DNA of 64,000 nucleotides from an uncultured Bacteroidales bacterium (GCA_903959905.1 CAJBYO010000066.1:1-64000), one strand, 5' to 3'; positions 20,405-29,775 are shown, counted from the stretch's first letter. Numbers and translations are program-made. Notes: generated by a model from the letters alone, not told the origin.

Positions 20405-23400
20405 TCACTGATAAGATGAATTGATAAAAACTCTTGTTACCTCGATGTCTTTTCCTTTGGTCAGTCTGACAAGGTACCACCCCGGCAATGCAGCAACTTC
20501 AATTTTGTCGGTACCAGATCCGGCCAGGGTCCGCGACACCATCAGCTTCCCGAGAATGCTGTATACCTCCACCTGTGATTCGCCGCAATGATGTAAAAAG
20601 ATGTTCTTCCCGGATGAATAGATATTTTTTGACTGTCCGGGAGGCTCGCCAACGCCGACATGGCTGAACCTGAGTTCAAACCTGCCTGGTGCATCCTTGT
20701 CACTGGCGGTAAATTCATAAGCAGCATCGGTTAAAAGGTTATGCTGCCGGCCTGCTATTTTATCCGTCAACACAATACTGGCAGCCACTCCACCCGGGAT
20801 CTGCGCTTCAATCCTGTAATGATCTCCGTTGTTTTTCTCAAACCCCAGCGGAATGACCAGGCCTTCATCAGGACCGGGAAGGGCATGGACTGCAAGTTTT
20901 TCATTCCCGCACACCGAATAAAGATAGGGCGCGTAACCCGGCAGGAATACCCCGTCGAACACAGGATCAACATTCATGGTCGACGCAGGATTGAAACGCA
21001 CCTGGCACTCCTGGAATGAACGGTTGTCAAGGTTTCGTGCAAACAGGGTGATCACAGGGTATTCTGATTCTTTGAACCAGGCCTGCGAGCCATGTACCCG
21101 CTTTGCTGCAGGGATGATCAGCGAACCAGTATTATCCGGATTTTCAATCACACGCACCATGAACCCGTTGCAGGCCGGGATTATATCTCCCGGATTTCTT
21201 GGCGTATAACTCATACCCGCCTCATTCCAGGTGTAAGCCACGCCCCCGATGTTGCTGGTTACCCAGTCGGAATACCAAACGAGCCCGCTGGCAAACGGGT
21301 TGCCCAGCAGATGCCAGCCATGATTCCCCGTACCGGTGACGGTCAGGTTGTCAACCGGAACATCTGAAACATTCAGCACGCCGGTGAATGTCTTGTCTCC
21401 CTGCTGCTGGTATGCCGCAAGATACCCTTTCCCTGCCACGAATTCATTGCCGGGATTCACGGTACTGAACAAAGGCGGGACGGTTGTATTTTTAATGTTG
21501 ACCCACTGATCATTGGGTTCCGACCAGGCATACAGGTCAAACTCATTTCCCTCTCCTCCTGTGATGAAACCTCCTTCCTCATTAAAGGGCTGCCCGGCTA
21601 CCGGGGATGACAGGAAGTGCCAGCCATCCTGCCAGTCACTCCAGGTTGCAGCAGCAAAAAATCTCTTCACCATTCCTGGAACGCCGGCGGTAGCATGGAT
21701 CATGGACCCATCCGGTTCAACCACAAGTCCGCTGGCCGGCCCGCTGTTGACCAGGTTGCCACTCACTGTAAGTTTCCCGTTCGGGGCGATGGTAAGCCGG
21801 GCACCGTTGGCGATGGTGACATTATTCAAAGTGGCATCCATGTTAATGGTTACGCCAGCAAGATTGGTTACAATAAAAGTTGAGTTGGAGCCGGCTATCA
21901 GGGTACCCGTCCCTGAAATTGACTGTGGGCCTGTTCCACCAAGAATGATTGTTCCTGCCGATGAGGGGCTGAAGATCAGCGTGGCCACAGCCGAAACAAA
22001 AATATTGCCACGGATGGCATGACCGGGAGCCCCGGTCACGTTGAGGTAAAAATAACCTTGTGAAGCGGTGAAATTGTCAATGGAAACTGCCGACGACCCG
22101 GTTGCAGTGATCAGCCCGGGATAGTTCATCTCAAAATTACCGTATGTTCGTCCGCCAAGTGACGGAACCACGTAGGCATCAATCCTGAACAGGCTCCCCG
22201 GCTGAAAAACCACCACGGAAGAAGGCGCCGCTACACCAAAAGGGTTTCCGCCTGCCTGGCATACATACGTCGAACCACTGGTGAAAATCACGGAGTTCAG
22301 GTTGGCCGTTCCAAAAGGATTCCCGGTCAACCCGGTCCCTGCCTTGAACTGGCTGCCCGAAGTAAAAGTCAGGCCATTGGCAGATGCCGCCAGCAACCGG
22401 TGCCCGCCCCCGGATAAGGCCGTTGAACCGTTCACCACGCCGGTTGCCCCGGCGGCAAGGGAAACACTGACCGGACTTGTCCCGGAAATATTCAGCTGAC
22501 AACCTGCTGCAACGATAAGGTCATCGCCTGTATCTCCCGCAATGCCAAGTATTCCTGAACCCTGGAGTGTGACGGAGGTGGCGGACATCACCGTAAGTTG
22601 CCCTATGGTTTGTGCAGGAACATTGGTGATGGTCCACGATCCTCCTATATCAAAGATGAGACGGTCGTTGAGTGCCGGGACCGTGCGTGCCGGGACCCAG
22701 TTTCCTGCAAAGGTCCAGTCGGTTCCTGAAGCCCCGGTCCAGTGATAGGTGGCCACAGCAGGGATAGCTGTTGACGCATAGGATGACGGTACGGGGGCCT
22801 GCGTGTAATAATTCGTGGTTTGTTCATTGCTGCCATCCCAGGCGTAGGGAAAAATGGTAAATGAATAGCCGGTACCGGGGGATAATCCGCCAATAATCTG
22901 CGCGGAAGTATTGCCAGGTGTAATATTTGCCGCTATAATCCCGTCGCCGGCCGGCATGCCGGGAGTATATTGAGTTGCGTCCTGGGGCAATCCTGCCGGA
23001 GGGGTAGTTCCCTGTCGCTGAAGGACAAGATAACCCCCGGCCCCGGAAGTTAATGCGTTCCATGAAAGGGTGATGGCTGTTGTTCCCGCCGGTGATGCCG
23101 TGAACCCTGAAACATGCGATGGGGGCTCATTGGCCAGGGTGAAAAAGGCAGCCTCAGGCGTCATCGACGTACCAACCGCATTGGTGGCATAGGCGGCATA
23201 ATGGATCAGCGTGACCGGTGGCAGTGAATTCCTCGGATGGCTGAATACACCAGTGTCGGCAATCCCTTCCGGCAACTTATTGTCGCTGATGGTCACCGGG
23301 GAGGTTGTTTTCCATACGGTCCCCCGCTCTGTCACAGCACTGCCGCCGTCCGACATAACATGTCCGCCGAGAATGGCAGATACACTCGTTACCTGGCTGA

Positions 23401-24400
23401 CAGCCGGGGATATAATTGCCGGCGACAACAACACACCGGAGGCTGCCTGGCTGCAAGGGTTGTTCACAGCGGAAGTTGTATTAAACACTGTCAATGCTCC
23501 TGAACCATTGTATTCGTAAATCCGGAACCAGTAGGTCACACCAGTTGCAAGCCCCGTCACAGCCGGAACGGATGACCCGGAATTGTTGTAAATGACCTGC
23601 TCGCCCGTTCCTGGGTAAACCGGGTTTGCAGGCGGGTCTGTCCCGTTGACCGGATCGGTAAAATTGTTCACGGTGTTGATCTTTACGATGCGCCGCTCCC
23701 CGCTCCCGGGTGTCCATGAAACACTCATTTGTGTTTGCTGGATGTTGCTGAATAAGAGCCCGGAAGATTGGATGGCCGGCACTGCAACCATTGCTTCTGA
23801 AACGGTTCCGCCAACAGTCAGCCCATTTGTTCCCGGAGTTCCTGAGTAAAATCCCCACCCCCCGGTGGAGGTCTGCCCGCTGGCATAGTATCGGATCGTG
23901 ACGGTTGTTTGCTCATACACATTCTGCAGGTCAGGAACTGAACTCAGGTCAACCTGGGCCATAGTGAGCGAAGACGACTGCACAGGGCTCCCGATCAGGG
24001 TGAAAGCGGTGCCATCCAGGCTGTAGGCAAATTGCGAGGTCACTCCCGGACTGGCAAAAAATGAGGCAGTGCCGTTGAATTTAGCATCCAGGGTGGTAAG
24101 GGATATTTTGTACCCCGGCATAGCCTGGAGGGTGATCTGGAAATAATCCGTTGCGGCGGTGGATATGCCGTTGTTCTGGAACCCCGTGGTCCGGAATGAG
24201 TTCACACCACCCGATGCAGGGGCGCCGGCACCCCGGGTGATGTTGCTGGCCCCGTTGACTGAAACGAGGTTTGGGTTGAAGGTGGTGGCGGCACAGGTTG
24301 CCGGGAACGACTGCCCGTAAAAATCCCATGCGGCGATCTGGCTTCGACAGGAAATACCTGTAAGCAGTGCCAGGAAAATGAAGGTAAGTTGTTTTTTCAT
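20405..24400 (-). CDS. Large T9SS-secreted multidomain protein with FN3 domains
   Basis: The 1331-residue protein starts at ATG 24400 with a signal peptide (MKKQLTFIFLALLTG). An open frame continues upstream but there it translates an 8-bp repeat tract, so it is not part of the gene. Visible parts in order are a beta-sandwich region with YDF-like discoidin/LTD features, at least two fibronectin type III modules (SVSWTPGSGERR and ITLSWNAL), a beta-helix-like region (GTLIAGSNSTFIV), and a C-terminal T9SS type A sorting domain (VYSILGKLMVS, then GWYLVRLTKG). It is probably a surface adhesin or structural exoprotein; no catalytic domain is recognised. Confidence 0.8.
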   Translation of the reverse strand: MKKQLTFIFLALLTGISCRSQIAAWDFYGQSFPATCAATTFNPNLVSVNGASNITRGAGAPASGGVNSFRTTGFQNNGISTAATDYFQITLQAMPGYKISLTTLDAKFNGTASFFASPGVTSQFAYSLDGTAFTLIGSPVQSSSLTMAQVDLSSVPDLQNVYEQTTVTIRYYASGQTSTGGWGFYSGTPGTNGLTVGGTVSEAMVAVPAIQSSGLLFSNIQQTQMSVSWTPGSGERRIVKINTVNNFTDPVNGTDPPANPVYPGTGEQVIYNNSGSSVPAVTGLATGVTYWFRIYEYNGSGALTVFNTTSAVNNPCSQAASGVLLSPAIISPAVSQVTSVSAILGGHVMSDGGSAVTERGTVWKTTSPVTISDNKLPEGIADTGVFSHPRNSLPPVTLIHYAAYATNAVGTSMTPEAAFFTLANEPPSHVSGFTASPAGTTAITLSWNALTSGAGGYLVLQRQGTTPPAGLPQDATQYTPGMPAGDGIIAANITPGNTSAQIIGGLSPGTGYSFTIFPYAWDGSNEQTTNYYTQAPVPSSYASTAIPAVATYHWTGASGTDWTFAGNWVPARTVPALNDRLIFDIGGSWTITNVPAQTIGQLTVMSATSVTLQGSGILGIAGDTGDDLIVAAGCQLNISGTSPVSVSLAAGATGVVNGSTALSGGGHRLLAASANGLTFTSGSQFKAGTGLTGNPFGTANLNSVIFTSGSTYVCQAGGNPFGVAAPSSVVVFQPGSLFRIDAYVVPSLGGRTYGNFEMNYPGLITATGSSAVSIDNFTASQGYFYLNVTGAPGHAIRGNIFVSAVATLIFSPSSAGTIILGGTGPQSISGTGTLIAGSNSTFIVTNLAGVTINMDATLNNVTIANGARLTIAPNGKLTVSGNLVNSGPASGLVVEPDGSMIHATAGVPGMVKRFFAAATWSDWQDGWHFLSSPVAGQPFNEEGGFITGGEGNEFDLYAWSEPNDQWVNIKNTTVPPLFSTVNPGNEFVAGKGYLAAYQQQGDKTFTGVLNVSDVPVDNLTVTGTGNHGWHLLGNPFASGLVWYSDWVTSNIGGVAYTWNEAGMSYTPRNPGDIIPACNGFMVRVIENPDNTGSLIIPAAKRVHGSQAWFKESEYPVITLFARNLDNRSFQECQVRFNPASTMNVDPVFDGVFLPGYAPYLYSVCGNEKLAVHALPGPDEGLVIPLGFEKNNGDHYRIEAQIPGGVAASIVLTDKIAGRQHNLLTDAAYEFTASDKDAPGRFELRFSHVGVGEPPGQSKNIYSSGKNIFLHHCGESQVEVYSILGKLMVSRTLAGSGTDKIEVAALPGWYLVRLTKGKDIEVTRVFINSSYQ

Positions 24401-24463
24401 GGTGTTTTTTCGGCTTAATCGGGTGGAGGGGGGAAAGGTGGTGGGGGTGTTGATAACTTTTTG

Positions 24464-24552
24464 GGCGGACGGGCGGACGGGCGGACGGGCGGACGAGCGG
24501 ACAGGCGGACGAGCGGACGAGCGGACGGGTGAACGGGTGAGCGGGTGGGTGG
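24464..24552. repeat. GCGGACGG octanucleotide tandem repeat, locus 2
   Basis: About eleven imperfect 8-bp units (GCGGACGG with variants GCGGACGA, GCGGACAG, GTGAACGG) fill most of the gap between two divergent genes for a T9SS protein and an M28 peptidase. Confidence 0.9.
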
Positions 24553-24563
24553 GGTTTTTGTTG

Positions 24564-24571
24564 TAATTTTG
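24564..24571 (+). promoter_or_regulatory. -7 box for the M28 peptidase gene
   Basis: TAATTTTG fits TAnnTTTG and lies 19 nt before the ATG at 24591. The place where a -33 element should be is occupied by the end of the octanucleotide repeat tract. Confidence 0.4.
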
Positions 24572-24590
24572 GTGCTTAAATGTGGAAATT

Positions 24591-25976
24591 ATGCGGAAAA
24601 TTTTTGTTTTTACAGCTATCATATCTTTTCAGTTTATTGTTTTCAGTGGGTTTTCACAGGCGGAGGATTCGGTTGTGATCAGGAAGATCTATAACGAGGC
24701 GTTGTCGAACCCGGTGGCGTATCATAACCTTGATTACCTGTGCAACAGGATCGGAGGAAGGCTTTGCGGCTCAGCTCAGGCTGAAAAAGCTGTACAGTGG
24801 ACAAAAAAAGTGCTTGACGGCATGGGCCTGGACTCCGTTTACCTACAACCCGTGACGGTAGAACACTGGGAGCGCGGCCCGAAAGAGAAAGCAAGTGTTA
24901 CTGGTAAATCAGGAAAGCGCAACCTGAATGTCTGTGCCATTGGCGGGTCAATCCCCACACCGGTATCCGGCATCACGGCAAATGTTATCGAGGTGAAGAA
25001 CTTTGATGAACTTGCCCTGCTTGGAAAAGAAAAAATTGCCGGGAAGATCGTATTTTTCAACCGTGCCGCCGACCCCAGGCCCATCTATACTTTTGAAGCG
25101 TACGGTGGTTCTGTGGACCAGCGCGCCCGGGGTGCCATGCAGGCTGGAAGGTTCGGAGCGCTGGCTGTGATCGTACGTTCAGCGACGCCGGCACATGATA
25201 ACTTTCCGCATACCGGTAACCATCACTATGCTGATTCGGTAAAGGCCATCCCTGCATTTTGCGTAAGCACCAATGATGCCGACAGCCTTTCCCTGTTTCT
25301 GAAAAATGACCCGAAGCTCAAGCTTTTCCTTCATTCTGCATGCATTTTGCATCCCGAGGCCCCGAGTTACAATGTGATCGGAGAGATCCGCGGCACGACG
25401 CATCCGGAAGAGGTGATCCTGGTTGGTGGCCACCTTGACTCCTGGGACATCGGCCAGGGAGCCCACGACGATGGCGCAGGCATTGTACAGAGCATGGAAG
25501 TACTCCGGCTTTTCAAGGCTTTGAATATAAAACCGGCCCGTACCGTCCGCTTTGTGGCCTTCATGGATGAAGAATACGGGCAACGCGGGGCCAAAGCCTA
25601 TGCCACCGCGTCGAAACTCCTGGCAGATTCAGGGAAAGAGAAACATATTGCTGCCATGGAGGCCGACCGGGGCGGTGCAACTCCCCTGGGCTTCTCCATT
25701 GACGGAACCGCCGAGGAAATGGTCAGGATCAAGGCATGGAAACCCCTGTTGCTGCCATATGGGATATGGTCATTTGAAAAAAGCGGGAGCGGGGTTGATA
25801 TCCACGATCTCAAGGCCCAGGGTACCCTTTTGATCGCACTGGTGACAGATTCACAGCGCTATTTTGATTATCACCATTCGGACAACGATACGTTTGATAA
25901 GGTCAATGTGCGGGAACTGGAAATGGGGGCAGCGGCAATGGCGGGGTTGGTGTGGTTGTTGGATGGGGGGTGGTGA
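24591..25976 (+). CDS. Secreted M28 family zinc aminopeptidase
   Basis: The 461-residue protein begins with a signal peptide (ending GFSQA) and matches M28 metallopeptidases that act on peptides in the periplasm or outside. A protease-associated (PA) domain is inserted at about residues 110-240. Dizinc ligands are recognisable in order: GGHLDSWD, AHDDGAG, DEEYG (bridging Glu pair), EADRG and DYHHSDND. Length is normal. A start three codons earlier is possible, but MRKIFVF gives the better signal peptide. The stop codon abuts a GC-rich octanucleotide repeat. Confidence 0.9.
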   Translation: MRKIFVFTAIISFQFIVFSGFSQAEDSVVIRKIYNEALSNPVAYHNLDYLCNRIGGRLCGSAQAEKAVQWTKKVLDGMGLDSVYLQPVTVEHWERGPKEKASVTGKSGKRNLNVCAIGGSIPTPVSGITANVIEVKNFDELALLGKEKIAGKIVFFNRAADPRPIYTFEAYGGSVDQRARGAMQAGRFGALAVIVRSATPAHDNFPHTGNHHYADSVKAIPAFCVSTNDADSLSLFLKNDPKLKLFLHSACILHPEAPSYNVIGEIRGTTHPEEVILVGGHLDSWDIGQGAHDDGAGIVQSMEVLRLFKALNIKPARTVRFVAFMDEEYGQRGAKAYATASKLLADSGKEKHIAAMEADRGGATPLGFSIDGTAEEMVRIKAWKPLLLPYGIWSFEKSGSGVDIHDLKAQGTLLIALVTDSQRYFDYHHSDNDTFDKVNVRELEMGAAAMAGLVWLLDGGW

Positions 25977-26092
25977 GCGGATAGGGCGGACAAGTGGACA
26001 GGCGGACAGGCGGACGGGTGAACGAGCGGACGGGTGGACGGGCGGACGGGCGGACGGGCGGACGGGCGGACGGGCGGACAGGGCGGACGGGA
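25976..26092. repeat. GCGGACGG octanucleotide tandem repeat, locus 3
   Basis: About fourteen units of the same 8-bp word fill the space between the stop codons of two convergent genes. The right part holds five near-identical GCGGACGG units in a row; the left part is more varied (GTGGACAG, GTGAACGA). Confidence 0.9.
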
Positions 26093-26095
26093 TGG

Positions 26096-26662
26096 TCAGA
26101 GGCCGAGGGAGGGGGCGATGGGGAGCATGGATTCGATGGCGAGGGCGGCGAAATCGTCAATGTGGATGCCGATCTTTTCACATTCAAGGATGTTTTCGCG
26201 TTTTACGGAGGCGGCGAACATCTTTTCTTTCATGCGTTTTACCACTGATTTAGGTTTGACGACAGCCAGCTTTTTTTCAGGATAGACATAGGTGGTCGCA
26301 AAGATCAGCCCGGTAATGGTTTCTCCGGCGGCCAGGGCAAACTGAAATTCGGTGCTGCGATCCTTACCTGCCGAGCATTCATTGTGCATCCTGATGGCAT
26401 CAAGAATATCTTCATCCACCTCGTAATCTTTCAGCAACACTTCGGTTTGGGTTCCGTGGATGGTGGCTTCGGCATTGGTCACCTCCACATCCAGGTCATG
26501 CAGCAATCCGGCGAGTCCCCAGGCCTCTTCATCGCGCCCAAGTTTACGGGCAAGCCCGCGCATCACCGCCTCGGAAGCAAGGCAATGAAAGATCATCTTT
26601 TCATTTTTCACATACCTGTGAAGCAGCTCCATAGCTGAATCCCTGTCAATTCTCATCATCAT
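26096..26662 (-). CDS. HD/HDIG domain phosphohydrolase-like protein
   Basis: This 188-residue protein has the order of the HD superfamily: His26, then HD at residues 55-56 in GLLHDLD, then a histidine in IHGTQTE and RMHN. These residues bind metal for phosphohydrolase chemistry on nucleotides. Small stand-alone HDIG proteins of this kind are widespread and mostly uncharacterised. The start has three consecutive ATGs; the first or third is equally likely. Its stop codon is only 4 bp from the octanucleotide repeat. Confidence 0.8.
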   Translation of the reverse strand: MMMRIDRDSAMELLHRYVKNEKMIFHCLASEAVMRGLARKLGRDEEAWGLAGLLHDLDVEVTNAEATIHGTQTEVLLKDYEVDEDILDAIRMHNECSAGKDRSTEFQFALAAGETITGLIFATTYVYPEKKLAVVKPKSVVKRMKEKMFAASVKRENILECEKIGIHIDDFAALAIESMLPIAPSLGL

Positions 26663-26681
26663 TTTTCTCCCCTCCGTGCAC

Positions 26682-26751
26682 CTCTGTGTCTTCTCCGTGT
26701 ACCTCTGTGTAATGAATTGGTTACACAGAGGTACACGGAGAAGACACAGAG
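26682..26751. repeat. Perfect 31-bp inverted repeat (ACACAGAGGTACACGGAG family)
   Basis: Arms 26682-26712 and 26721-26751 are exact reverse complements with an 8-nt loop. Each arm is built of near-repeats of ACAGAGG / ACGGAG words. It lies in the 114-bp gap between the start of the HD gene and the stop of a lipoprotein gene. Confidence 0.9.
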
Positions 26752-26776
26752 AACCACAGAGAAATTTATACTACGT

Positions 26777-27181
26777 TCAATAATTTACAACAATCACTGC
26801 TTTGCCATCCAGAAGGGAGATATGACAATCATCCTTCCCGATTATATAGGGCTCGTTCACAATCTCCTTATCCCCCTTAATCCCATGAAATTCAAAAACT
26901 GTCCCCGATTTTGAAACCATCCCCATCATCCCGTCATTGCATATAAAATATTGCCCCTGGATCCGGTTGATGCTGTCGGCAAACGGATCCTGATTTGCGA
27001 GATCAATAATCTCCCCGGTGCTCACCTTTTTCAAATAATAACTGCCCAGGATGACCGGGTTGGACACTGAATCCTTAACAGAAACCGTCAGCATCCGGTA
27101 TTCCTGGGTACACATCACTTCATCACTCTGCCTGCACGAAAAAAGCAGGAGAAGTGCCATCACGCTAAATAACTGCTTCAT
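26777..27181 (-). CDS. Small lipoprotein of unknown function
   Basis: The 134-residue protein has a lipoprotein signal peptide with the cysteine at residue 16 (LLLLFSC). The mature part is beta-rich with repeated short strands such as GQYFICNDGMMGMV and ends in VIVVNY. No domain is recognised; it may be a beta-propeller-fragment or 6-bladed-propeller relative, but that is a guess. It is the last of three minus-strand envelope genes (28570 to 26777), separated from the next gene by a TTCATTGC-word repeat. Confidence 0.65.
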   Translation of the reverse strand: MKQLFSVMALLLLFSCRQSDEVMCTQEYRMLTVSVKDSVSNPVILGSYYLKKVSTGEIIDLANQDPFADSINRIQGQYFICNDGMMGMVSKSGTVFEFHGIKGDKEIVNEPYIIGKDDCHISLLDGKAVIVVNY

Positions 27182-27222
27182 TGTTCATTGTTCATTGCTC
27201 ATTCATCATTGCTCATTCTTCC
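27182..27222. repeat. TTCATTG(C/T) word repeat
   Basis: The short gap between two minus-strand genes is filled by direct copies of TTCATTGT/TTCATTGCTCATT words. It is another low-complexity spacer of the kind scattered across this window. Confidence 0.7.
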
Positions 27223-27230
27223 TTACCCCC

Positions 27231-28268
27231 TCACTTATTCAGCAACAGCTTCGAAACGATATCATCAAAATATGGCTTCTCCTTCAAACTTGACCGCGAT
27301 CCGGGGAAATAGATCACCTTCAGCTCAATCCTGTTCGTTTTGACAGGGAGGCCCGATTTATTCATGCTGATATCGCCCGCCATGCTGTTCAGCACCACGG
27401 CCAGCCGCATGTCATTTTCAAGCCGGGTATTGTCAATCATCGGGAATTCAAAATAGTTGACGATGAACTCGGTTTGACGTGTAAGTTCCGGTGTGGAAGG
27501 CTTCCCCGGGTAACGGGTCTGAATGGTCAACCTCACCTTCACCGCTGCATTATTGGTGTCATAATCAAGGATCTTGATCCGGATCACATGCTGCAGGGAG
27601 TCATACCGCTTGCCGTTGAACACTGAATCGGAAAAGGTGCAGAAAGTTTCGCTGCCATTGTATGCCGTGGCGTTCTTTTCAACCAGGTCATCAATGCGAT
27701 CCCTGAATTCGCTGTCGTTCAGGTATGCCTTGCTGTTTTTGCTCGTGAAAAGCGTGTCTTCAAAGGTAAATGGCACAGGCTTTGAAACCGCCTCCAGGGA
27801 TGAGAGCTGCTTGGCGATGATGGCCCGCGACATCTTGATCAGCCTGCCTTTATATGCCTTTTTCAGATCGGCTCCCTTTGTTTCCATGTTATTCCGCCTG
27901 TTCAGGTATTCAAACAACGGCATCAGGTTGAGCGACTCATGAAAGTTATAAGTCAGCAGCTCAAGCTGGAGAATCTTTTCATCCAGGGAAACAGTTTCCT
28001 TGTCTTTCAGGATGTTGTTCATGATGGAGTTGAACATATCCTTCCGCAGGGCGCTCTCGGAATCCTCGCGCTTGGTCATCAGCTCGGTGTAAAGCTTGGT
28101 CTTGGCCTCCTTCTCCTGGTTCTTGCTCAGGTAGTTTGAGGCGGCATAGCTGACAAAAGCGATGGTAAGCGCTGTGATCAGGGCCCCCACCGGGCGCAGG
28201 ATGATATCTGCCTTCTCCCAGCGGTCCTTTTTGCTTTTGACGGGATCTACTTTTTGGTCAACTGCCAT
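27231..28268 (-). CDS. Single-pass membrane protein of unknown function
   Basis: The 345-residue protein has a charged cytoplasmic N-terminus, one membrane helix at about residues 25-47 and a long periplasmic part. The first ~130 periplasmic residues are charged and helical (likely coiled coil); the rest looks beta-rich. No family is recognised. It overlaps the upstream gene for a small secreted protein by 22 bp, so the two form an operon. Nothing in it suggests an enzyme. Confidence 0.65.
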   Translation of the reverse strand: MAVDQKVDPVKSKKDRWEKADIILRPVGALITALTIAFVSYAASNYLSKNQEKEAKTKLYTELMTKREDSESALRKDMFNSIMNNILKDKETVSLDEKILQLELLTYNFHESLNLMPLFEYLNRRNNMETKGADLKKAYKGRLIKMSRAIIAKQLSSLEAVSKPVPFTFEDTLFTSKNSKAYLNDSEFRDRIDDLVEKNATAYNGSETFCTFSDSVFNGKRYDSLQHVIRIKILDYDTNNAAVKVRLTIQTRYPGKPSTPELTRQTEFIVNYFEFPMIDNTRLENDMRLAVVLNSMAGDISMNKSGLPVKTNRIELKVIYFPGSRSSLKEKPYFDDIVSKLLLNK

Positions 28269-28570
28269 GCGGAACCGTTTTGAGTGAGCACGAACGTGTA
28301 ACTGTTCGGACTGTTATTGGAAAAAACATCGGCAACGGCGCCACCTGCCTGGAGTTTGAACTGGCCAAGCTGTTTGATGCTGAAGGAGAAATAGCCGAAC
28401 GCATCGGTGCTGTCCGATTTGATAACAGTCTTCCCATCCAGGGCCAGAATCTTTACCGGTTGTTTGGCAAAAGGTTTTCCGCTCTTCGTGATGGTTCCGA
28501 AGATATCCCCGGCAAAGACCAGCGCCGGAACGAGAAACAAAATGATAAATAGCAATTTCCTTATTTTCAT
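28247..28570 (-). CDS. Small secreted protein with carboxypeptidase regulatory-like fold
   Basis: The 107-residue protein has a signal peptide ending LVFAG. The mature part starts IFGTITKSGKPFAKQPVKIL and continues DSTDAFGYFSFSI, the pattern of a carboxypeptidase regulatory-like or Cna-B-like beta-sandwich, here as a single domain. Such domains usually mediate binding. Its gene overlaps the following membrane-protein gene by 22 bp, suggesting the two products work together in the envelope. Confidence 0.65.
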   Translation of the reverse strand: MKIRKLLFIILFLVPALVFAGDIFGTITKSGKPFAKQPVKILALDGKTVIKSDSTDAFGYFSFSIKQLGQFKLQAGGAVADVFSNNSPNSYTFVLTQNGSAWQLTKK

Positions 28571-28720
28571 ATCAGCAACATTTTACTTGTTTAGTAATAA
28601 AGCCAGTTCAAAGGATTACTTCAGTGTCGTAAAAACTCCCAAAGGCATAATCCAAAGTTAAGCATTCCGGAGGCAGTATTGCAAAAAAAAATAGCCGGCC
28701 GGGTTCCTGATAAAAATAAA

Positions 28721-28813
28721 ACCACTAAGGCACGGAGGGCACTTAGAAACACTAAGGAAAAAGATTGAAACTAACACCTTAGTGCTCCTTAGTGCCCTCC
28801 GTGCCTTAGTGGT
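28721..28813. repeat. 37-bp near-perfect inverted repeat (CACTAAGGCACGGAGGGCAC family)
   Basis: Arms 28721-28757 and 28777-28813 pair with only about four mismatches around a 19-nt loop; the outer 23 bp are perfect. Internal words ACTAAGG and CACTAAGG recur. It lies in an intergenic gap between divergent transcription units. Confidence 0.9.
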
Positions 28814-28895
28814 AAAAAATCTCAAACCCAACAACTTCAAGTTTCCCTCAGCACGATCCTCTTTGTTAAAAAATTAACTTTTTTCAGTCTGCCTA

Positions 28896-28925
28896 TTGAC
28901 TTTGACTCTTTTTTGTTTATCTTTG
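28896..28925 (+). promoter_or_regulatory. Strong promoter driving the 29-36 kb module
   Basis: TTG at 28896-28898, exactly 19 nt, then TATCTTTG at 28918-28925: a full match to the Bacteroidetes TTG-N19-TAnnTTTG promoter. The transcript would have a leader of about 130 nt before the ATG at 29063, containing a stem CCAGCAAT (28948-28955) / ATTGCTGG (28969-28976). Confidence 0.65.
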
Positions 28926-29062
28926 GCATAACATACCATCCGGATCACCAGCAATAATTGACAGATCGATTGCTGGTTTTATGGCTGCAACCTTGTAAAC
29001 ACTGCTCCGGCTACCCCATGACTCTTCCGGCTTCAGTTTGATTACTTTTAATTCGCAACCCC

Positions 29063-29662
29063 ATGCCAGCAACCGTTCCAACCTCTGTCCCGAGGCTTTC
29101 CGCCTCCGCTTTGCACCAGTTAATCGCCCCTTATGCCGTCGACCGTGACAAATACCCGCTTATCGTGATCGGGATCAGGGGATATTACCTCAACACCCAG
29201 GGTGCACAAGGCCAGAATGACCGGGGAATTTACGATGATGCCATATTCATCGATTCCCCCAATGCTACCGTATCCTTCAACGGCAACACCGACCCCTCCG
29301 TCTTCAGGTCGGGCAGCGGCACCGGCGAAGGCAAGGGAATGGCGAGGCTTAAAGCCGGCCTTTATACAGCCCACGCCTTCGGTTACCACCGCGGCAAATA
29401 CCTTGCCCTGACTCAAACCATGGGCCAGGTAACCGTCATCCGCGACGGCGCACCTGATTATGAAGATACCGGGTACTTCGGCATCAACATTCACAAGGGA
29501 AGCTACAATACCACCTCCAGCCTGGGCTGCCAGACCATCTACCCAAGTCAGTGGGACAGTTTCATCAACCTGGCCAAAGACCAGGCCGTGCGGATCTTCG
29601 GCAACAAATGGAACAAGGTGGCGATCCCGTATATCCTGCTGGAGAATACCGGCCAGATTTAA
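29063..29662 (+). CDS. L,D-transpeptidase-like (HxxxxxxxxSxGC) protein without signal peptide
   Basis: The 199-residue protein has INIHKG with His144 and SSLGCQ with Cys156; this His-(8)-Ser-x-Gly-Cys arrangement is the active-site signature of YkuD-type L,D-transpeptidases, which act on peptidoglycan peptides. The rest does not look like a standard YkuD domain, so the assignment is tentative. There is no signal peptide or membrane helix, which is odd for a cell-wall enzyme and fits phage endolysins or injected effectors better. It follows a strong promoter and heads a run of plus-strand genes. Confidence 0.5.
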   Translation: MPATVPTSVPRLSASALHQLIAPYAVDRDKYPLIVIGIRGYYLNTQGAQGQNDRGIYDDAIFIDSPNATVSFNGNTDPSVFRSGSGTGEGKGMARLKAGLYTAHAFGYHRGKYLALTQTMGQVTVIRDGAPDYEDTGYFGINIHKGSYNTTSSLGCQTIYPSQWDSFINLAKDQAVRIFGNKWNKVAIPYILLENTGQI

Positions 29663-29775
29663 AACTGGTCAGTCAACCGGGCCGGGATTTACATTCTCAT
29701 GAGTTCAGTTTACAAAACGATGCCGGAGGTGCCGAAAATCCGTTGTAAAGAGTAGGCAGGTTAAAAAGTGTTTCC

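Noticed and set aside
24464..26092. CRISPR array
   Set aside because: The GCGGACGG tracts are continuous 8-bp tandem repeats without unique spacers, and no cas genes are present.
26034..26285. Protein-coding frames through the octanucleotide repeat
   Set aside because: All frames of an 8-bp repeat without stop codons stay open; the peptides are simple Arg/Gly/Asp repeats.
28926..29062. Riboswitch in the leader of the 29-36 kb module
   Set aside because: Only one simple 8-bp stem is visible, and no known riboswitch core is recognised.
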